From contig JBIOJM010000139.1 of NCBI GenBank assembly GCA_044450785.1, positions 1 through 23,848 of the forward strand: DNA of 23,848 nt. Direction: 5' to 3'. The notes under the pieces are model-generated. The model ran no database searches and was not told the DNA's origin. It saw only the letters and a program-made list of their open reading frames with translations. The position numbers were made by a program, and so were the translations under genes. How positions within the stretch are numbered: the stretch's first letter is position 1; each line of letters opens with the position of its first letter. This DNA is from JBIOJM01 sp044450785. GTDB lineage: Bacteria; Planctomycetota; Planctomycetia; Isosphaerales; Isosphaeraceae. Positions 1 through 7,355 of the stretch are shown here, piece by piece.

Positions 1-138
1 CACGAGCGCGGTGAGCGTCGCGACCAAGAGCCACGCGTGCGGGAGCGTGGAGTGACTTTCGACGACCTCATGATCCACGCCGGTCCCCGGATTGGACGGC
101 GTTCGAGATCCAACCGCTGTTCTCTTGAGGATCGTCAT
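1..138 (-). CDS. N-terminal part of an unidentified membrane protein, cut by the window edge
   Basis: An open frame on the minus strand starts at ATG 138-136 and runs off the left edge after 46 codons. The start is chosen because AGGGTGAG lies a few bases upstream; an in-frame ATG at 159 has no such site. The first ~33 residues are polar, then a hydrophobic run (AWLLVATLTALV) begins at the edge, which suggests the first transmembrane helix. It follows the decayed kinase gene on the same strand. No family can be named from so short a piece, and it could be a chance frame, although the ribosome-binding site and hydrophobic segment argue for a gene. Confidence 0.4.
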   Translation of the reverse strand, partial: MTILKRTAVGSRTPSNPGTGVDHEVVESHSTLPHAWLLVATLTALV

Positions 139-311
139 CGACTCACCCTGAGATTGCATGAATCAAGCATGGACGACAGCCTACCTGGGGACCGTACTCT
201 CGGCAACGTCAGGGCGACGCTGATCTCGAGCCTGGTGACTTCGGTCATCGAGTCCGGCCCCGACAGGCCATTGAGAGCCGCACGCGAGATGAGGAGCCAT
301 CGCTTCGGGGG

Positions 312-1268
312 CTATTCGAGCGCGGCCGCCAGGGCCAGCGCGAGCACGATGAGGATCGCCAGGACAGCGATGAGGATCTGCATTGCGCTCGGCTCCGCCA
401 GGAAGTCGCCAAACATCTCCCCGATTCGCTCGACCCAGGTCGCGCTCGCGGGGGAAGCTTCATCCTTCGGCTCCAGCAAGCGGAGCTCGGCCATCGCCCG
501 GTTCATCTGGATCAACTCGTTGCGATATTTTCTCTGCACGTCCCGCCCGGATTCGTTGCCCGCTTCTTCGAGGCGCTTTCGATGCGAGGAGAGACCCTTG
601 GTGGAGGGCGGTTTCGGCTCGTTCCTGTCCGCAAGCCGCGGGGCGTCCCGGGCGCCGTGACCGGTCGGACGGAGGGCCGATTCGATCAGCGACCAGTCCA
701 GCGGCGTTTCGGGCTCCGCCGGAAGGAACGCGACGCCGGCACCGGCCCTCTTCGTCCTCAGTTTCGAGCTCGTCCCGCGCTCGGATTGGCCGGCCGGCGC
801 GATCAGTGCCTCGAGGGCTTCCGCCACGAGGGCGGCCGAGCCCAAGCGATCGTCCGGGCGGATTGCCAGCAGACGGTCGACGATCGCGACCAGGCCGTCG
901 GAGAGGCCCGGCCGGACGTCCCTGATCGGGACATGGCGCTCCCGGATCCGCTTGATGAGCCGATCGTCCCTGGTCACGCCGGGAAAGGCATACGTCCCCG
1001 TGAGCAGGCGGTACATCGTGCAGCCGAGACTGAAGAGGTCCGTCCGGGCATCGATCGCTTGATCCTTGACCTGCTCCGGCGATATGAAATCGGTCGTCCC
1101 GACCACGATGCCTTCGTCGGTATCGAAGACGTTGCCCGCCTGCCCCGCCATCCCGACCAGCTCCCCGAGTCCGAGGTCGAGCACCTTCACGATCCCCGTA
1201 ATGACGAGGAACACGTTCGTGGGCTTGACAAGGAATAAGTGGTCGCGGATTTCTGACCGTCCAGCCAA
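312..1268 (-). pseudogene. Decayed Ser/Thr protein kinase fragment (C-lobe plus C-terminal TM anchor)
   Basis: The 318-codon frame reads as the C-terminal two thirds of a bacterial Hanks-type kinase. It has a metal-binding loop VKVLDLGLGEL (DLG for DFG), an activation/P+1 segment GTTDFISPEQ, the helix-F region DARTDLFSLGCTMYRLLTG, then a low-complexity linker and a C-terminal hydrophobic segment MQILIAVLAILIVLALALA that would anchor it in the membrane. The whole N-lobe (Gly-rich loop, catalytic Lys) is missing, and the catalytic loop reads RDHLFLVKPTN instead of HRDLKPxN: the His is lost and about four codons are inserted between RD and KP. The frame ends near the rpmB downstream hairpin with no convincing start site. 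Seen: truncation and loop damage. Inferred: a non-functional remnant of a larger kinase. A translated non-catalytic tail-anchored protein is less likely but possible. Confidence 0.75.
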
Positions 1269-1272
1269 CCGG

Positions 1273-1300
1273 CCCTCCTGACGACGTTGCGTCGGGAGGG
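1273..1300 (-). terminator. Hairpin downstream of rpmB, possible terminator
   Basis: CCCTCC (1273-1278) and flanking bases pair with GGAGGG (1295-1300) to give an 11-pair stem with one wobble or mismatch and a six-base loop. It lies about 33 bases past the rpmB stop codon. On the minus strand no T-run follows, so if it terminates it does so without a classical U-tract. Confidence 0.4.
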
Positions 1301-1332
1301 CTTATCATTTCCATCCAAAGATTGCCGGCCCA

Positions 1333-1653
1333 CTAGATCGGGTAGAGGTTCTTGAGCCTTTCGCGCGCCTGGGCGCTCCCCTTTGCCGCCTTGATCAGCG
1401 GAAAGGTCGTGAGCTTGCCGTCGACCTCGAGCGTCAACTGCCCGCTCCGAATCACCGACGTCGCCACGCGGACGTATCGCGTCGTCCCGTTCGGCAGCCA
1501 GATGTGGATCCGTTGTAGGTTTGGCTTGAAGGTGCGCCGGCTGATCCCTGTCGTCTTCTTGCCGACGCCGCCCAGGTACTTCGCCTTGCCACGCTCGGTC
1601 TTGTGGTTGCCGAACGACGTCTTTTTTCCACTGACTGGACACTGTCGGCCCAT
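1333..1653 (-). CDS. rpmB: 50S ribosomal protein L28
   Basis: Encodes a 106-residue L28, a structural protein of the large ribosomal subunit. The N-terminus MGRQCPVSGKKTSFGN matches the family start (xCxVTGK...GN), followed by RRTFKPNLQRIHIWLPNG, the RRxFxPNLQ signature, and RYVRVATSVIRSG. It is longer than the ~78-residue E. coli protein because of a basic insert (about residues 17-38) and an extended C-terminus. ATG 1653-1651 is chosen because AGAGGGGAG lies eight bases upstream and the family motif starts there; the same frame stays open further upstream but would overlap the rpmF end with non-homologous sequence. It lies 116 bases downstream of rpmF on the same strand and is probably co-transcribed with it. 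Both are house-keeping genes and look intact. Confidence 0.93.
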   Translation of the reverse strand: MGRQCPVSGKKTSFGNHKTERGKAKYLGGVGKKTTGISRRTFKPNLQRIHIWLPNGTTRYVRVATSVIRSGQLTLEVDGKLTTFPLIKAAKGSAQARERLKNLYPI

Positions 1654-1769
1654 CGGAGCCACTCCCCTCTTCCAGCAATGCCGATTCCGGATCGAAGCGC
1701 CCGGACCGGGGATTCTGATTTCAATCAAGAGACGCGCCTTGCAGCCAAGAATCGGCGAGCGCCGCTCGA

Positions 1770-1985
1770 TTACTTCTTGGTCTTTTCCTTCTGCTTCTTG
1801 GACAGCGGATTGTGCGTCTTGCTCCGTTGCACGTTGCCGCATTCCTCGACCAGGTCGCAAACTTTATGAGGCGGCACGGCCAGCTTGCACTGCGGGCAAA
1901 TACTCAATGCGGGAGCAACCAGAAAGTCGTGGCTCCTTCGCATCCCCTTTGCGGATGGTGACTTCCGTCGTTTTGGTACGGCCAC
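1770..1985 (-). CDS. rpmF: 50S ribosomal protein L32
   Basis: Encodes a 71-residue L32. The N-terminus MAVPKRRKSPSAKGMRRSHDF is the family signature (MAVPKRRxSxSxxxxRRSH), then a zinc-ribbon-like CPQC...VC-x5-CG. The usual second knuckle is CxxCG, so three extra residues lie between the last two cysteines. The Lys-rich tail KKQKEKTKK extends beyond the usual end. The start is GTG 1985-1983, fixed by MAVPKRR homology and by GGGAG about nine bases upstream. First gene of a probable rpmF-rpmB unit, with a promoter at 2040-2067. In many bacteria rpmF sits with plsX/fab genes; here it is paired with rpmB instead. Confidence 0.92.
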   Translation of the reverse strand: MAVPKRRKSPSAKGMRRSHDFLVAPALSICPQCKLAVPPHKVCDLVEECGNVQRSKTHNPLSKKQKEKTKK

Positions 1986-2039
1986 GAACTCACTCTCCCA
2001 ATCGCTTCCGGTACGGTCAATTCTTGAGGGAAAAGCATT

Positions 2040-2067
2040 ATTATCCGAATCGGTCGTTGTATTTCAA
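2040..2067 (-). promoter_or_regulatory. Putative sigma-70-type promoter for rpmF-rpmB
   Basis: On the minus strand a -35 TTGAAA (5/6 to consensus) is followed after 16 bases by a -10 GATAAT (5/6). The predicted start lies about 50 bases upstream of the rpmF GTG. Spacing, match and position in front of a ribosomal protein operon all fit. Confidence 0.55.
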
Positions 2068-2511
2068 GAGCGCGATCGGGTTGTGAGCGGGCTGGAGTGC
2101 CCCGCAACGTCACCCTGGGACGGCTCTACATAGGGTGCCGAGGACCGCTGAAAGAACACCGACAGTCTCGGTCGAGACGACGTGCTGGTCGCCGCCAAGG
2201 TGCTCGATCACGCCCATTCCTGGATCTGTCTGGAGGCCAAGGGCCGCGAAAGTCAGATCGACCCCATCTCGCCTCACTGACCCGATGTGCAACGCCATTC
2301 CAGCTTCGCAGAAGCAATCGACGGGTCCGGGGCTTGGCTTGAAATCCGGGGTGTAAGTCGTATGCTAGCTAAGCGTTGGTGTTGCCACCGTTTTCAGAGT
2401 GATTCGTCTGATACGGACTGGGGCGCGTTCTTCCACGGGTCAGCAGAAAAAAGGGTTCGACTCATTCTACTTTCTGTGAGGAGAATCCACGTAAAGGAAA
2501 GGGGATGTCTT
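2068..2511. other. Gene-poor stretch, possible coding remnant
   Basis: No complete gene is supported here. A short frame on the plus strand (2152-2280, ending at TGA 2278-2280) reads like an ordinary protein C-terminus (VLVAAKVLDHAHSWICLEAK), but stop codons lie just upstream and no start or ribosome-binding site is visible, so it may be a leftover of a lost gene. Composition shifts from GC-rich to AT-richer at about 2350, where the next gene's leader begins. Confidence 0.35.
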
Positions 2512-3147
2512 ATGTTTGACTATATCGTTAAGCGACAGCCTAGACGTAGCTCGTTTTATGCACAGCTATCAAAGGACGAGATCCGAAATCGATTCTCGCG
2601 TGGAGAGATCGCCGGTGATTGGCTCGTGACAGCCAATTACTTTGGAGAATCATACTGTCATTTTATCAGATATCCTCCCACTCCTGCAAATTGGATCTCC
2701 GTCAACGAGTTCCTGGATAACACAGATGACGCTGTTTTCGAAACTGAATTCACACCCCCGAAGGCGGCTGTAGGTATTGGTGACGGCCTCTTCTCATTCA
2801 ATGGTAGGATACCCCGCGATTTGATGTGGGCTACATGGTTGGCAATAGCCGCCGTGGTCGTCATCGCGACACTCATGGTGAGAGTACTAGGCGCGGTCCT
2901 TCCGAGTGGAACGGTTGCCGACTACCTTCAGGCAGCGCTCGTGGTTCTTTATGTTGGGGTCGTGGTCCTCTGCTTCTGGTTTAGCCTCGCGATGAACGTA
3001 AAACGATGGCATGATAGGAACAAATCGGGATGGATGGTGCTGATTAACCTCATTCCTATTGTTGGAGGATTGTGGTCGTTCATCGAGCTTGGATTCCTGC
3101 CCGGAACAAAATGGGCAAACGAGTATGGATCAGATCCTAGCGGGTAA
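2512..3147 (+). CDS. DUF805 family membrane protein with GYF-like N-terminal region
   Basis: A 211-residue protein. Residues ~18-70 (LSKDEIRNRFSRGEIAGDWLV ... NWISVNEFL) resemble the GYF_2/DUF4339-type module found on many membrane proteins: a short helix, a graded 'level' strand, then Trp. Residues ~95-205 are the DUF805 part: FNGRIPR before the first helix, two or three hydrophobic helices, then the characteristic RWHDRNKSGW and a C-terminal ELGFLPGTKWANEYGSDP. DUF805 proteins are inner-membrane proteins without a settled function. The start ATG 2512 is chosen because GGAAAGGGG precedes it; the frame is open further upstream but has no homology there. Codon use is clearly AT-richer than in all neighbours (many A/T third positions), suggesting recent acquisition. 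The flanking genes are unrelated. Confidence 0.85.
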   Translation: MFDYIVKRQPRRSSFYAQLSKDEIRNRFSRGEIAGDWLVTANYFGESYCHFIRYPPTPANWISVNEFLDNTDDAVFETEFTPPKAAVGIGDGLFSFNGRIPRDLMWATWLAIAAVVVIATLMVRVLGAVLPSGTVADYLQAALVVLYVGVVVLCFWFSLAMNVKRWHDRNKSGWMVLINLIPIVGGLWSFIELGFLPGTKWANEYGSDPSG

Positions 3148-3203
3148 ACTGACCAGGGACCCTGGAAAGGGAGGCGTGATCGGTCGCCGGTTCGGATCTG
3201 GGA

Positions 3204-4595
3204 TCAGGGCTCTTCGGCCAGCGTCTTCCTGACGTCGACGCCGATCCAGGCCAGGGTTCCCAGGGCGTAGCTGCCCGCGAGCAGGACGAACGGCAGGACG
3301 AGGTCATTTGCGGTCAACAGTCGTCCCAGCCAGACCGACTCAACCGCCGCCATGAGGCTGGCCGCCATGTTCATCGCGCCGGAGAGGACGCCGGTGTACC
3401 GCTCACCGATGTCGGCGGCGGCCGCCCAGGCGGGTGCCATCGCCAGGTCGTTGCCGAAGAAGGCCGCGACCAAGAGAAGCCCCAGCGCTCTTGTGTCTTC
3501 GACCCATGGCACGGCCAGGATCGACAGGCCCGCCGCGGCCAGGCCGGTCACGCCAACCAGCCGGCGTCCCCACCCCTTTCCCCACCGCCGGATGATCGCG
3601 TCGGAGATCGATCCGCCGGCGAGACAGGCAATCACCCCGAAGGCAAAGGGAAGCGACGTGAGCCAGCCCGTCGTGTACGTGTCGAGGTGACGGTGGTTCT
3701 TCAAGTACGTCGGCAGCAAGGTCAGAAAGAAATTGCCGCTGAAGCCGAGGAAGCCGTACATCAGGAACAAGGCCCAGACGCTCCGAGATCTCATCATTTT
3801 CGCCCAGGGGACCGAGCCATGCCCGTGCGTGGTCGAATCGGCCCGGCCGGCCGGGATCAATTTGCGCTCGGACGCATTGACTCGCGCCATGTCCTCCGGG
3901 CGGTTGCGAAACCAGGGCCAGACGAGCGCGCACCAGGCCAAGCCCAGGCAGCTAATGATCACCACCGGCAGCTTCCAGTCGCCCACGAGAGCAAAGAGCC
4001 ACACCAGGAGAAGCGGCGCCAGCGCGCCTCCCATCCGGCTGGACAGCCAGATCGCCCCTTGCGCCCTACCGCGTTCGGTGGTGGGCATCCAGTCGGCCAT
4101 CGTCCGCGAGATCGTCGGAAACGTCCCCGCCTGGAAAGCGCCGAAAAGAAACCGCAGCACCATGAGAAAGGCGAACACCACCGCCACCTGCGGGGGAAGG
4201 AAGACGACCAGCGCCAGGCACGCGGTCAGGGCCGACCCGGCCAGGATGATGGCCGCCAGGACGTTTCTGACACCCAGACGATCCGCCATGACCCCCCAAG
4301 GTATCTCGAAGAGGCCGTAACCCACCATGAAGGCGGCCATCATGTTGCCCAGTTGCGAATCCGTGATACCCAGGGACGTCTTGAACTCGGCCGAGGCCGT
4401 CGCAAAGCCGACCCTGTGGATGTAAGTGATGACGGCGAGGCTGCACACCGCCGCCAGGACCTGGTAGCGGCCCCGGGTCGGCCGAACGGGTGCATCGGCC
4501 GAGCCGGTGATCGCGAAGTCGGGGTCTTCAAGGATCTTCTCGCTCATCAGTCCCTCGTCGGCCGCAGTCGCGCGACCTGTTCTGGGGGTTGACAT
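3204..4595 (-). CDS. MFS transporter, anion:cation symporter (sugar-acid) type
   Basis: A 463-residue protein with about 12 hydrophobic segments, the usual length of major facilitator transporters. YIHRVGFATAS at ~58-68 and the loop 2-3 motif GVMADRLGVR (101-110) fit the ACS subfamily, which carries hexuronates, glucarate, galactonate and similar organic anions by proton symport; RFLFGAFQAGTFP and the central cytoplasmic loop FRNRPEDMARVNASE are also typical. It sits in the inner membrane. The neighbouring galactonate-dehydratase-like gene is divergent and 287 bases away, which supports sugar-acid uptake. The coordinates use the first ATG (4595), but ATG 4547 (residue 17, MSEKILEDPD) has a better ribosome-binding site (GAGGGA) and may be the true start. 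The substrate is inferred only. Confidence 0.88.
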   Translation of the reverse strand: MSTPRTGRATAADEGLMSEKILEDPDFAITGSADAPVRPTRGRYQVLAAVCSLAVITYIHRVGFATASAEFKTSLGITDSQLGNMMAAFMVGYGLFEIPWGVMADRLGVRNVLAAIILAGSALTACLALVVFLPPQVAVVFAFLMVLRFLFGAFQAGTFPTISRTMADWMPTTERGRAQGAIWLSSRMGGALAPLLLVWLFALVGDWKLPVVIISCLGLAWCALVWPWFRNRPEDMARVNASERKLIPAGRADSTTHGHGSVPWAKMMRSRSVWALFLMYGFLGFSGNFFLTLLPTYLKNHRHLDTYTTGWLTSLPFAFGVIACLAGGSISDAIIRRWGKGWGRRLVGVTGLAAAGLSILAVPWVEDTRALGLLLVAAFFGNDLAMAPAWAAAADIGERYTGVLSGAMNMAASLMAAVESVWLGRLLTANDLVLPFVLLAGSYALGTLAWIGVDVRKTLAEEP

Positions 4596-4882
4596 GAGCC
4601 GGCGACAATCACGACTGGTGAAGGCCGGCGGCCCGAGGAAACTTCCCGGTCGACCAAGCCGTCTCGACGACCCGCTGGTGGCGCAGCGAACAGCGGTCCT
4701 TCATGCGATCATCCAGCTCTCGAAGCGGTAGCAACGGCCCAGGGAACAGAAAGCAGAGTCGCATCGAGTCGCGCCACCACATTGCGGGATGATCGATTTT
4801 GGGACTGCGAGTTGCTTGAAAAGTACGGGGCCAGCCGTCATCCTGCAAGCCCTGGAACCGATTACTTCGAGGAGTCTCCCCC
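4596..4882. promoter_or_regulatory. Divergent intergenic region between transporter and dehydratase
   Basis: 287 bases separate the two outward-facing genes, so both promoters should be here. I see no convincing -35/-10 pair. GATCATCC (near 4714) and GGATGATC (near 4784) form a widely spaced 8-base inverted pair, which could be operator half-sites or chance. No regulator gene is adjacent. Confidence 0.3.
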
Positions 4883-6040
4883 GTGAAGATCGCCGGCTTC
4901 GAGACGTTCCTGGCCAACGCCGGGCTGAGAAATTATCTGTTCATACTGCTCCGCGCCGATAACGGCTTGACCGGGGTGGGTGAGGCGACGCTCGAATGGC
5001 AGGAGAAGACGGTCCTGACGCTCTTGCACGAGTGGGTCCTGGGCCGCGTGCTGGGCCGCGACCCGTTCGACGTGGAGGCGACGATCGGCGGCATGATCCG
5101 CGACCAGTACCAGGGCGGATCGACGGTCATGACGGCCATCAGCGGGGTCGAGATCGCGCTCTGGGACTTGATCGGCAAAGCGTGCGGTCAGCCGGTTTAC
5201 CGGCTGCTGGGGGGGCGGTGCCACGACCGGATCCCCGCTTACGCCAATGGCTGGTACGGCGGGGCTCGCACGCCGGCCGAATTCGCCGAGCGGGCTCGCG
5301 CGGCTGTCGAGCTCGGCTATCGCGCGCTCAAGTTCGACCCGTTCGGCACCGCGTGGAAGGTGCTGGAGCCCGGCGAAGCCGAGGCGGCCGTCGCCATCGT
5401 CGCGGCGGTACGGCAGGAGGTTGGGCCCGGCATCGGCTTGATGATCGAGTTTCACGGCCGGCTCGCCGCGGGCGCCGCGTCGGCCATGATCAACCGGCTC
5501 GCGCCCTTCCATCCGCTCTGGTGCGAGGAGCCGGTCGCGCCCGAATCCCTTGACCTGCTGGCCGAGGTCAAGCGCTCGGCCGGCTGCCCGATCGCCGCGG
5601 GAGAGCGTCTTTATACGCTGGCGGACTTTTACCGGCTCATTTCCCTCCGCGCCGTCGACGTCGTCCAGATGGATCTCGCCCACTGCGGCGGAATTCTGGC
5701 GGGCAAGAAGATCGCCGCGATGGCGGCAGCGCAGGACTTGCAGGTCGCGCCTCACTGCTCGATCGGGCCGGTGGCCCTGGCGGCCTGCCTCCACTTCGAC
5801 CTGAGCACACCGAACTTCATGTTCCAGGAATCGTTCGCCGAGTTCGACGTGCCGTGGCGCAACGACCTGGTCGGCGGCTGGAATCCGATCCAGAATGGGG
5901 AGCTGATCGCAAGCGACGCACCCGGCCTGGGCCTGGAGCTCGACCTGGAGGCGATTGCCCGTCATCCGTACGTACCCAACGCGTTCCCCAGCTTGTGGGA
6001 CCGCGACTGGCAGACGAACTTCACGCAGAACCGCTCTTAG
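4883..6040 (+). CDS. Enolase-superfamily sugar-acid dehydratase, D-galactonate dehydratase-like
   Basis: A 385-residue protein of the mandelate racemase/muconate lactonizing enzyme superfamily, which abstracts the proton alpha to a carboxylate with Mg2+ help. It aligns with E. coli DgoD with a constant offset of six: H191 (DgoD H185), E215 (E209), E241 (E235) and H291 (H285) are present in EFHGR, CEEPV, AGERL and APHCSIGP; DVVQMDLAHCGGI and FMFQE are also typical. The first metal ligand, Asp183 in DgoD, is Glu189 here. The N-terminal capping domain (1-~120) contains the mobile loop. The likely reaction is dehydration of an aldonic acid such as D-galactonate to a 2-keto-3-deoxy acid, but the exact sugar is not set by sequence. 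The start is GTG 4883 with CGAGGAG seven bases upstream. A heptamer inverted repeat starts directly at the stop codon; a dehydrogenase gene follows. Confidence 0.88.
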   Translation: MKIAGFETFLANAGLRNYLFILLRADNGLTGVGEATLEWQEKTVLTLLHEWVLGRVLGRDPFDVEATIGGMIRDQYQGGSTVMTAISGVEIALWDLIGKACGQPVYRLLGGRCHDRIPAYANGWYGGARTPAEFAERARAAVELGYRALKFDPFGTAWKVLEPGEAEAAVAIVAAVRQEVGPGIGLMIEFHGRLAAGAASAMINRLAPFHPLWCEEPVAPESLDLLAEVKRSAGCPIAAGERLYTLADFYRLISLRAVDVVQMDLAHCGGILAGKKIAAMAAAQDLQVAPHCSIGPVALAACLHFDLSTPNFMFQESFAEFDVPWRNDLVGGWNPIQNGELIASDAPGLGLELDLEAIARHPYVPNAFPSLWDRDWQTNFTQNRS

Positions 6041-6147
6041 TTTTCAGTTTTCAGTTTTCAGTTTTCAGTGAAGACCGAGACGCGACCCGTCTCACTGCGC
6101 TTCCAGGCTGTATTTGCTGAAAACTGAAAACTGAAAACTGAAAACTG
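6041..6147. repeat. Facing heptamer arrays (TTTTCAG x4 / CTGAAAA x4) forming a long inverted repeat
   Basis: Four exact TTTTCAG units fill 6041-6068, immediately after the TAG of the dehydratase gene, and four exact CTGAAAA units fill 6117-6144. The arms are perfect reverse complements (about 29 pairs) around a 48-base loop. The element fills nearly the whole gap between two genes that are otherwise operon-like, ending just before the next gene's ribosome-binding site. It could attenuate transcription or protect the upstream mRNA end, or be a repeat element that merely lodged here. Confidence 0.9.
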
Positions 6148-6168
6148 ACCACTAGAGGAGGACCGTTC

Positions 6169-7326
6169 TTGCGAGCCTTCCGCGTCGCGCTGACCGGCGA
6201 CTTCCTCGACGAGTCGGGCTCCGTCGCCTATGGCGATATCGGGCTGGATCGGCTGGCGAGCCGGCCCTACGTGAGCTGGCGGTTCGTGACGGAGCTGGCC
6301 CCACGGCCGGACGACCCGCCCTGCCACGCCCGCGACCCGAACGTCGGCTACTGGTTCTTGACGGAGCTGACCCCGCGGCCAAACAACCCGGGTTACTGGT
6401 CGCGACTGTATTCGCTCGAGGTCGGCGCGGATCACATCCAGGGCGTCGATGGGCTGGTGGTGCTTCGCCCCTGGGTGACGCGGAGCACGTTCGCGTCCGG
6501 CGCGGGGGACCTGGTTGTGATCGGCCGGTCTGGGGCGGGCTACGACAAGATCGACCTGGCCGCCTGCACCGAGCACGGCGTGGCGGTCTTCAACGCACCG
6601 CTCGCGCTCAACCACTCGACCGCGTCATCGGCCCTGCTCTTCATGCTGGCCCTGGCGAAGCGCCTGCCGCAGCAGGAACGGGTGGTCCGGCAAGGCCGCT
6701 GGGACCGGCAGAGGGCGGTGCTGGGCAGCGAGATCCAGGGCCGCACCCTGGGCATCATCGGCCTGGGCCATACCGGCGGCGAGCTGGCACGGCTGGCCGG
6801 TCCGTTCGGCATGCGGATCCTGGCATTCTCACCCCAGGCGGATCCGGCGGTCGCCCGGTCGCTGGGTGTTCACCTGACTTCACTGGAAGAGGTCCTGGCC
6901 GGGTCGGATTTCGTCAGCCTGCACTGCCGGCTCACGCCGGCGACGCGCCGGTTGATCGGGGCGGCGCAACTGGCCTTGATGAAGCCGACGGCGTATCTCA
7001 TCAACGTCGGCCGGGGCGAGCTGGTCGACCAATCCGCGCTCGTGGCGTCGCTGCGTGATCGAAAGATCGCGGGCGCCGGGCTCGACGTGTTCGAGGTGGA
7101 GCCGCTGCCGCTCGACGATCCGTTGATCGGACTCGACAACGTGATCCTCACGCCCCACTGGTCGGCATCGACGTCCGACGTCTGGCGGGCCACCGGCCTG
7201 GCGATGGCCGAGGGGATGCTCCGCGCGGCTCGCGGCGAATTGCCCGAGAATATCGTGAACCGCGAGGTGGTCGATCAGCCCACATTTCGCCGGAAGCTCG
7301 CTCGGTTCTCCGAGAATGCGGAGTAG
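6169..7326 (+). CDS. D-isomer-specific 2-hydroxyacid dehydrogenase (phosphoglycerate dehydrogenase-like)
   Basis: A 385-residue NAD(P)-dependent oxidoreductase of the D-2-hydroxyacid family. The Rossmann domain has GIIGLGHTGGELA (G198-x-G-x2-G203). The catalytic triad is R282 in INVGRGELVD, E311 in DVFEVEPLPLDDPL, and H330 in LTPHWSAST. It probably interconverts a 2-hydroxy and a 2-keto acid; its place after a sugar-acid dehydratase suggests a linked pathway, but the substrate is unknown. The start is TTG 6169, supported by GAGGAGG seven bases upstream and lack of a better start. Residues ~37-74 contain two similar blocks 24 residues apart (FVTELAPRPDDP and FLTELTPRPNNP), apparently an in-frame 72-base duplication in the N-terminal substrate-domain region. 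Confidence 0.88.
   Translation: MRAFRVALTGDFLDESGSVAYGDIGLDRLASRPYVSWRFVTELAPRPDDPPCHARDPNVGYWFLTELTPRPNNPGYWSRLYSLEVGADHIQGVDGLVVLRPWVTRSTFASGAGDLVVIGRSGAGYDKIDLAACTEHGVAVFNAPLALNHSTASSALLFMLALAKRLPQQERVVRQGRWDRQRAVLGSEIQGRTLGIIGLGHTGGELARLAGPFGMRILAFSPQADPAVARSLGVHLTSLEEVLAGSDFVSLHCRLTPATRRLIGAAQLALMKPTAYLINVGRGELVDQSALVASLRDRKIAGAGLDVFEVEPLPLDDPLIGLDNVILTPHWSASTSDVWRATGLAMAEGMLRAARGELPENIVNREVVDQPTFRRKLARFSENAE
6281..6390 (+). repeat. Imperfect 72-base tandem duplication inside the dehydrogenase gene
   Basis: 38 bases at 6281-6318 recur at 6353-6390 with about six substitutions, a period of exactly 72 bases that keeps the reading frame. The rest of each unit is less alike. Confidence 0.7.
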
Positions 7327-7355
7327 AGCCTGCTAATCGGGGCTGACGCTTCGGG

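Noticed and set aside
383..1238. Plus-strand open frames opposite the kinase remnant
   Set aside because: Arg/Pro/Ser-rich antisense frames with no domain; the minus strand shows clear kinase motifs.
4709..4791. GATCATCC/GGATGATC inverted pair as an operator
   Set aside because: Eight bases separated by about 60 is close to chance, and no regulator gene is adjacent; mentioned only in the intergenic entry.
4862..5965. 367-codon minus-strand open frame opposite the dehydratase gene
   Set aside because: The plus-strand frame encodes a full enolase-superfamily enzyme; the antisense product has no family features.
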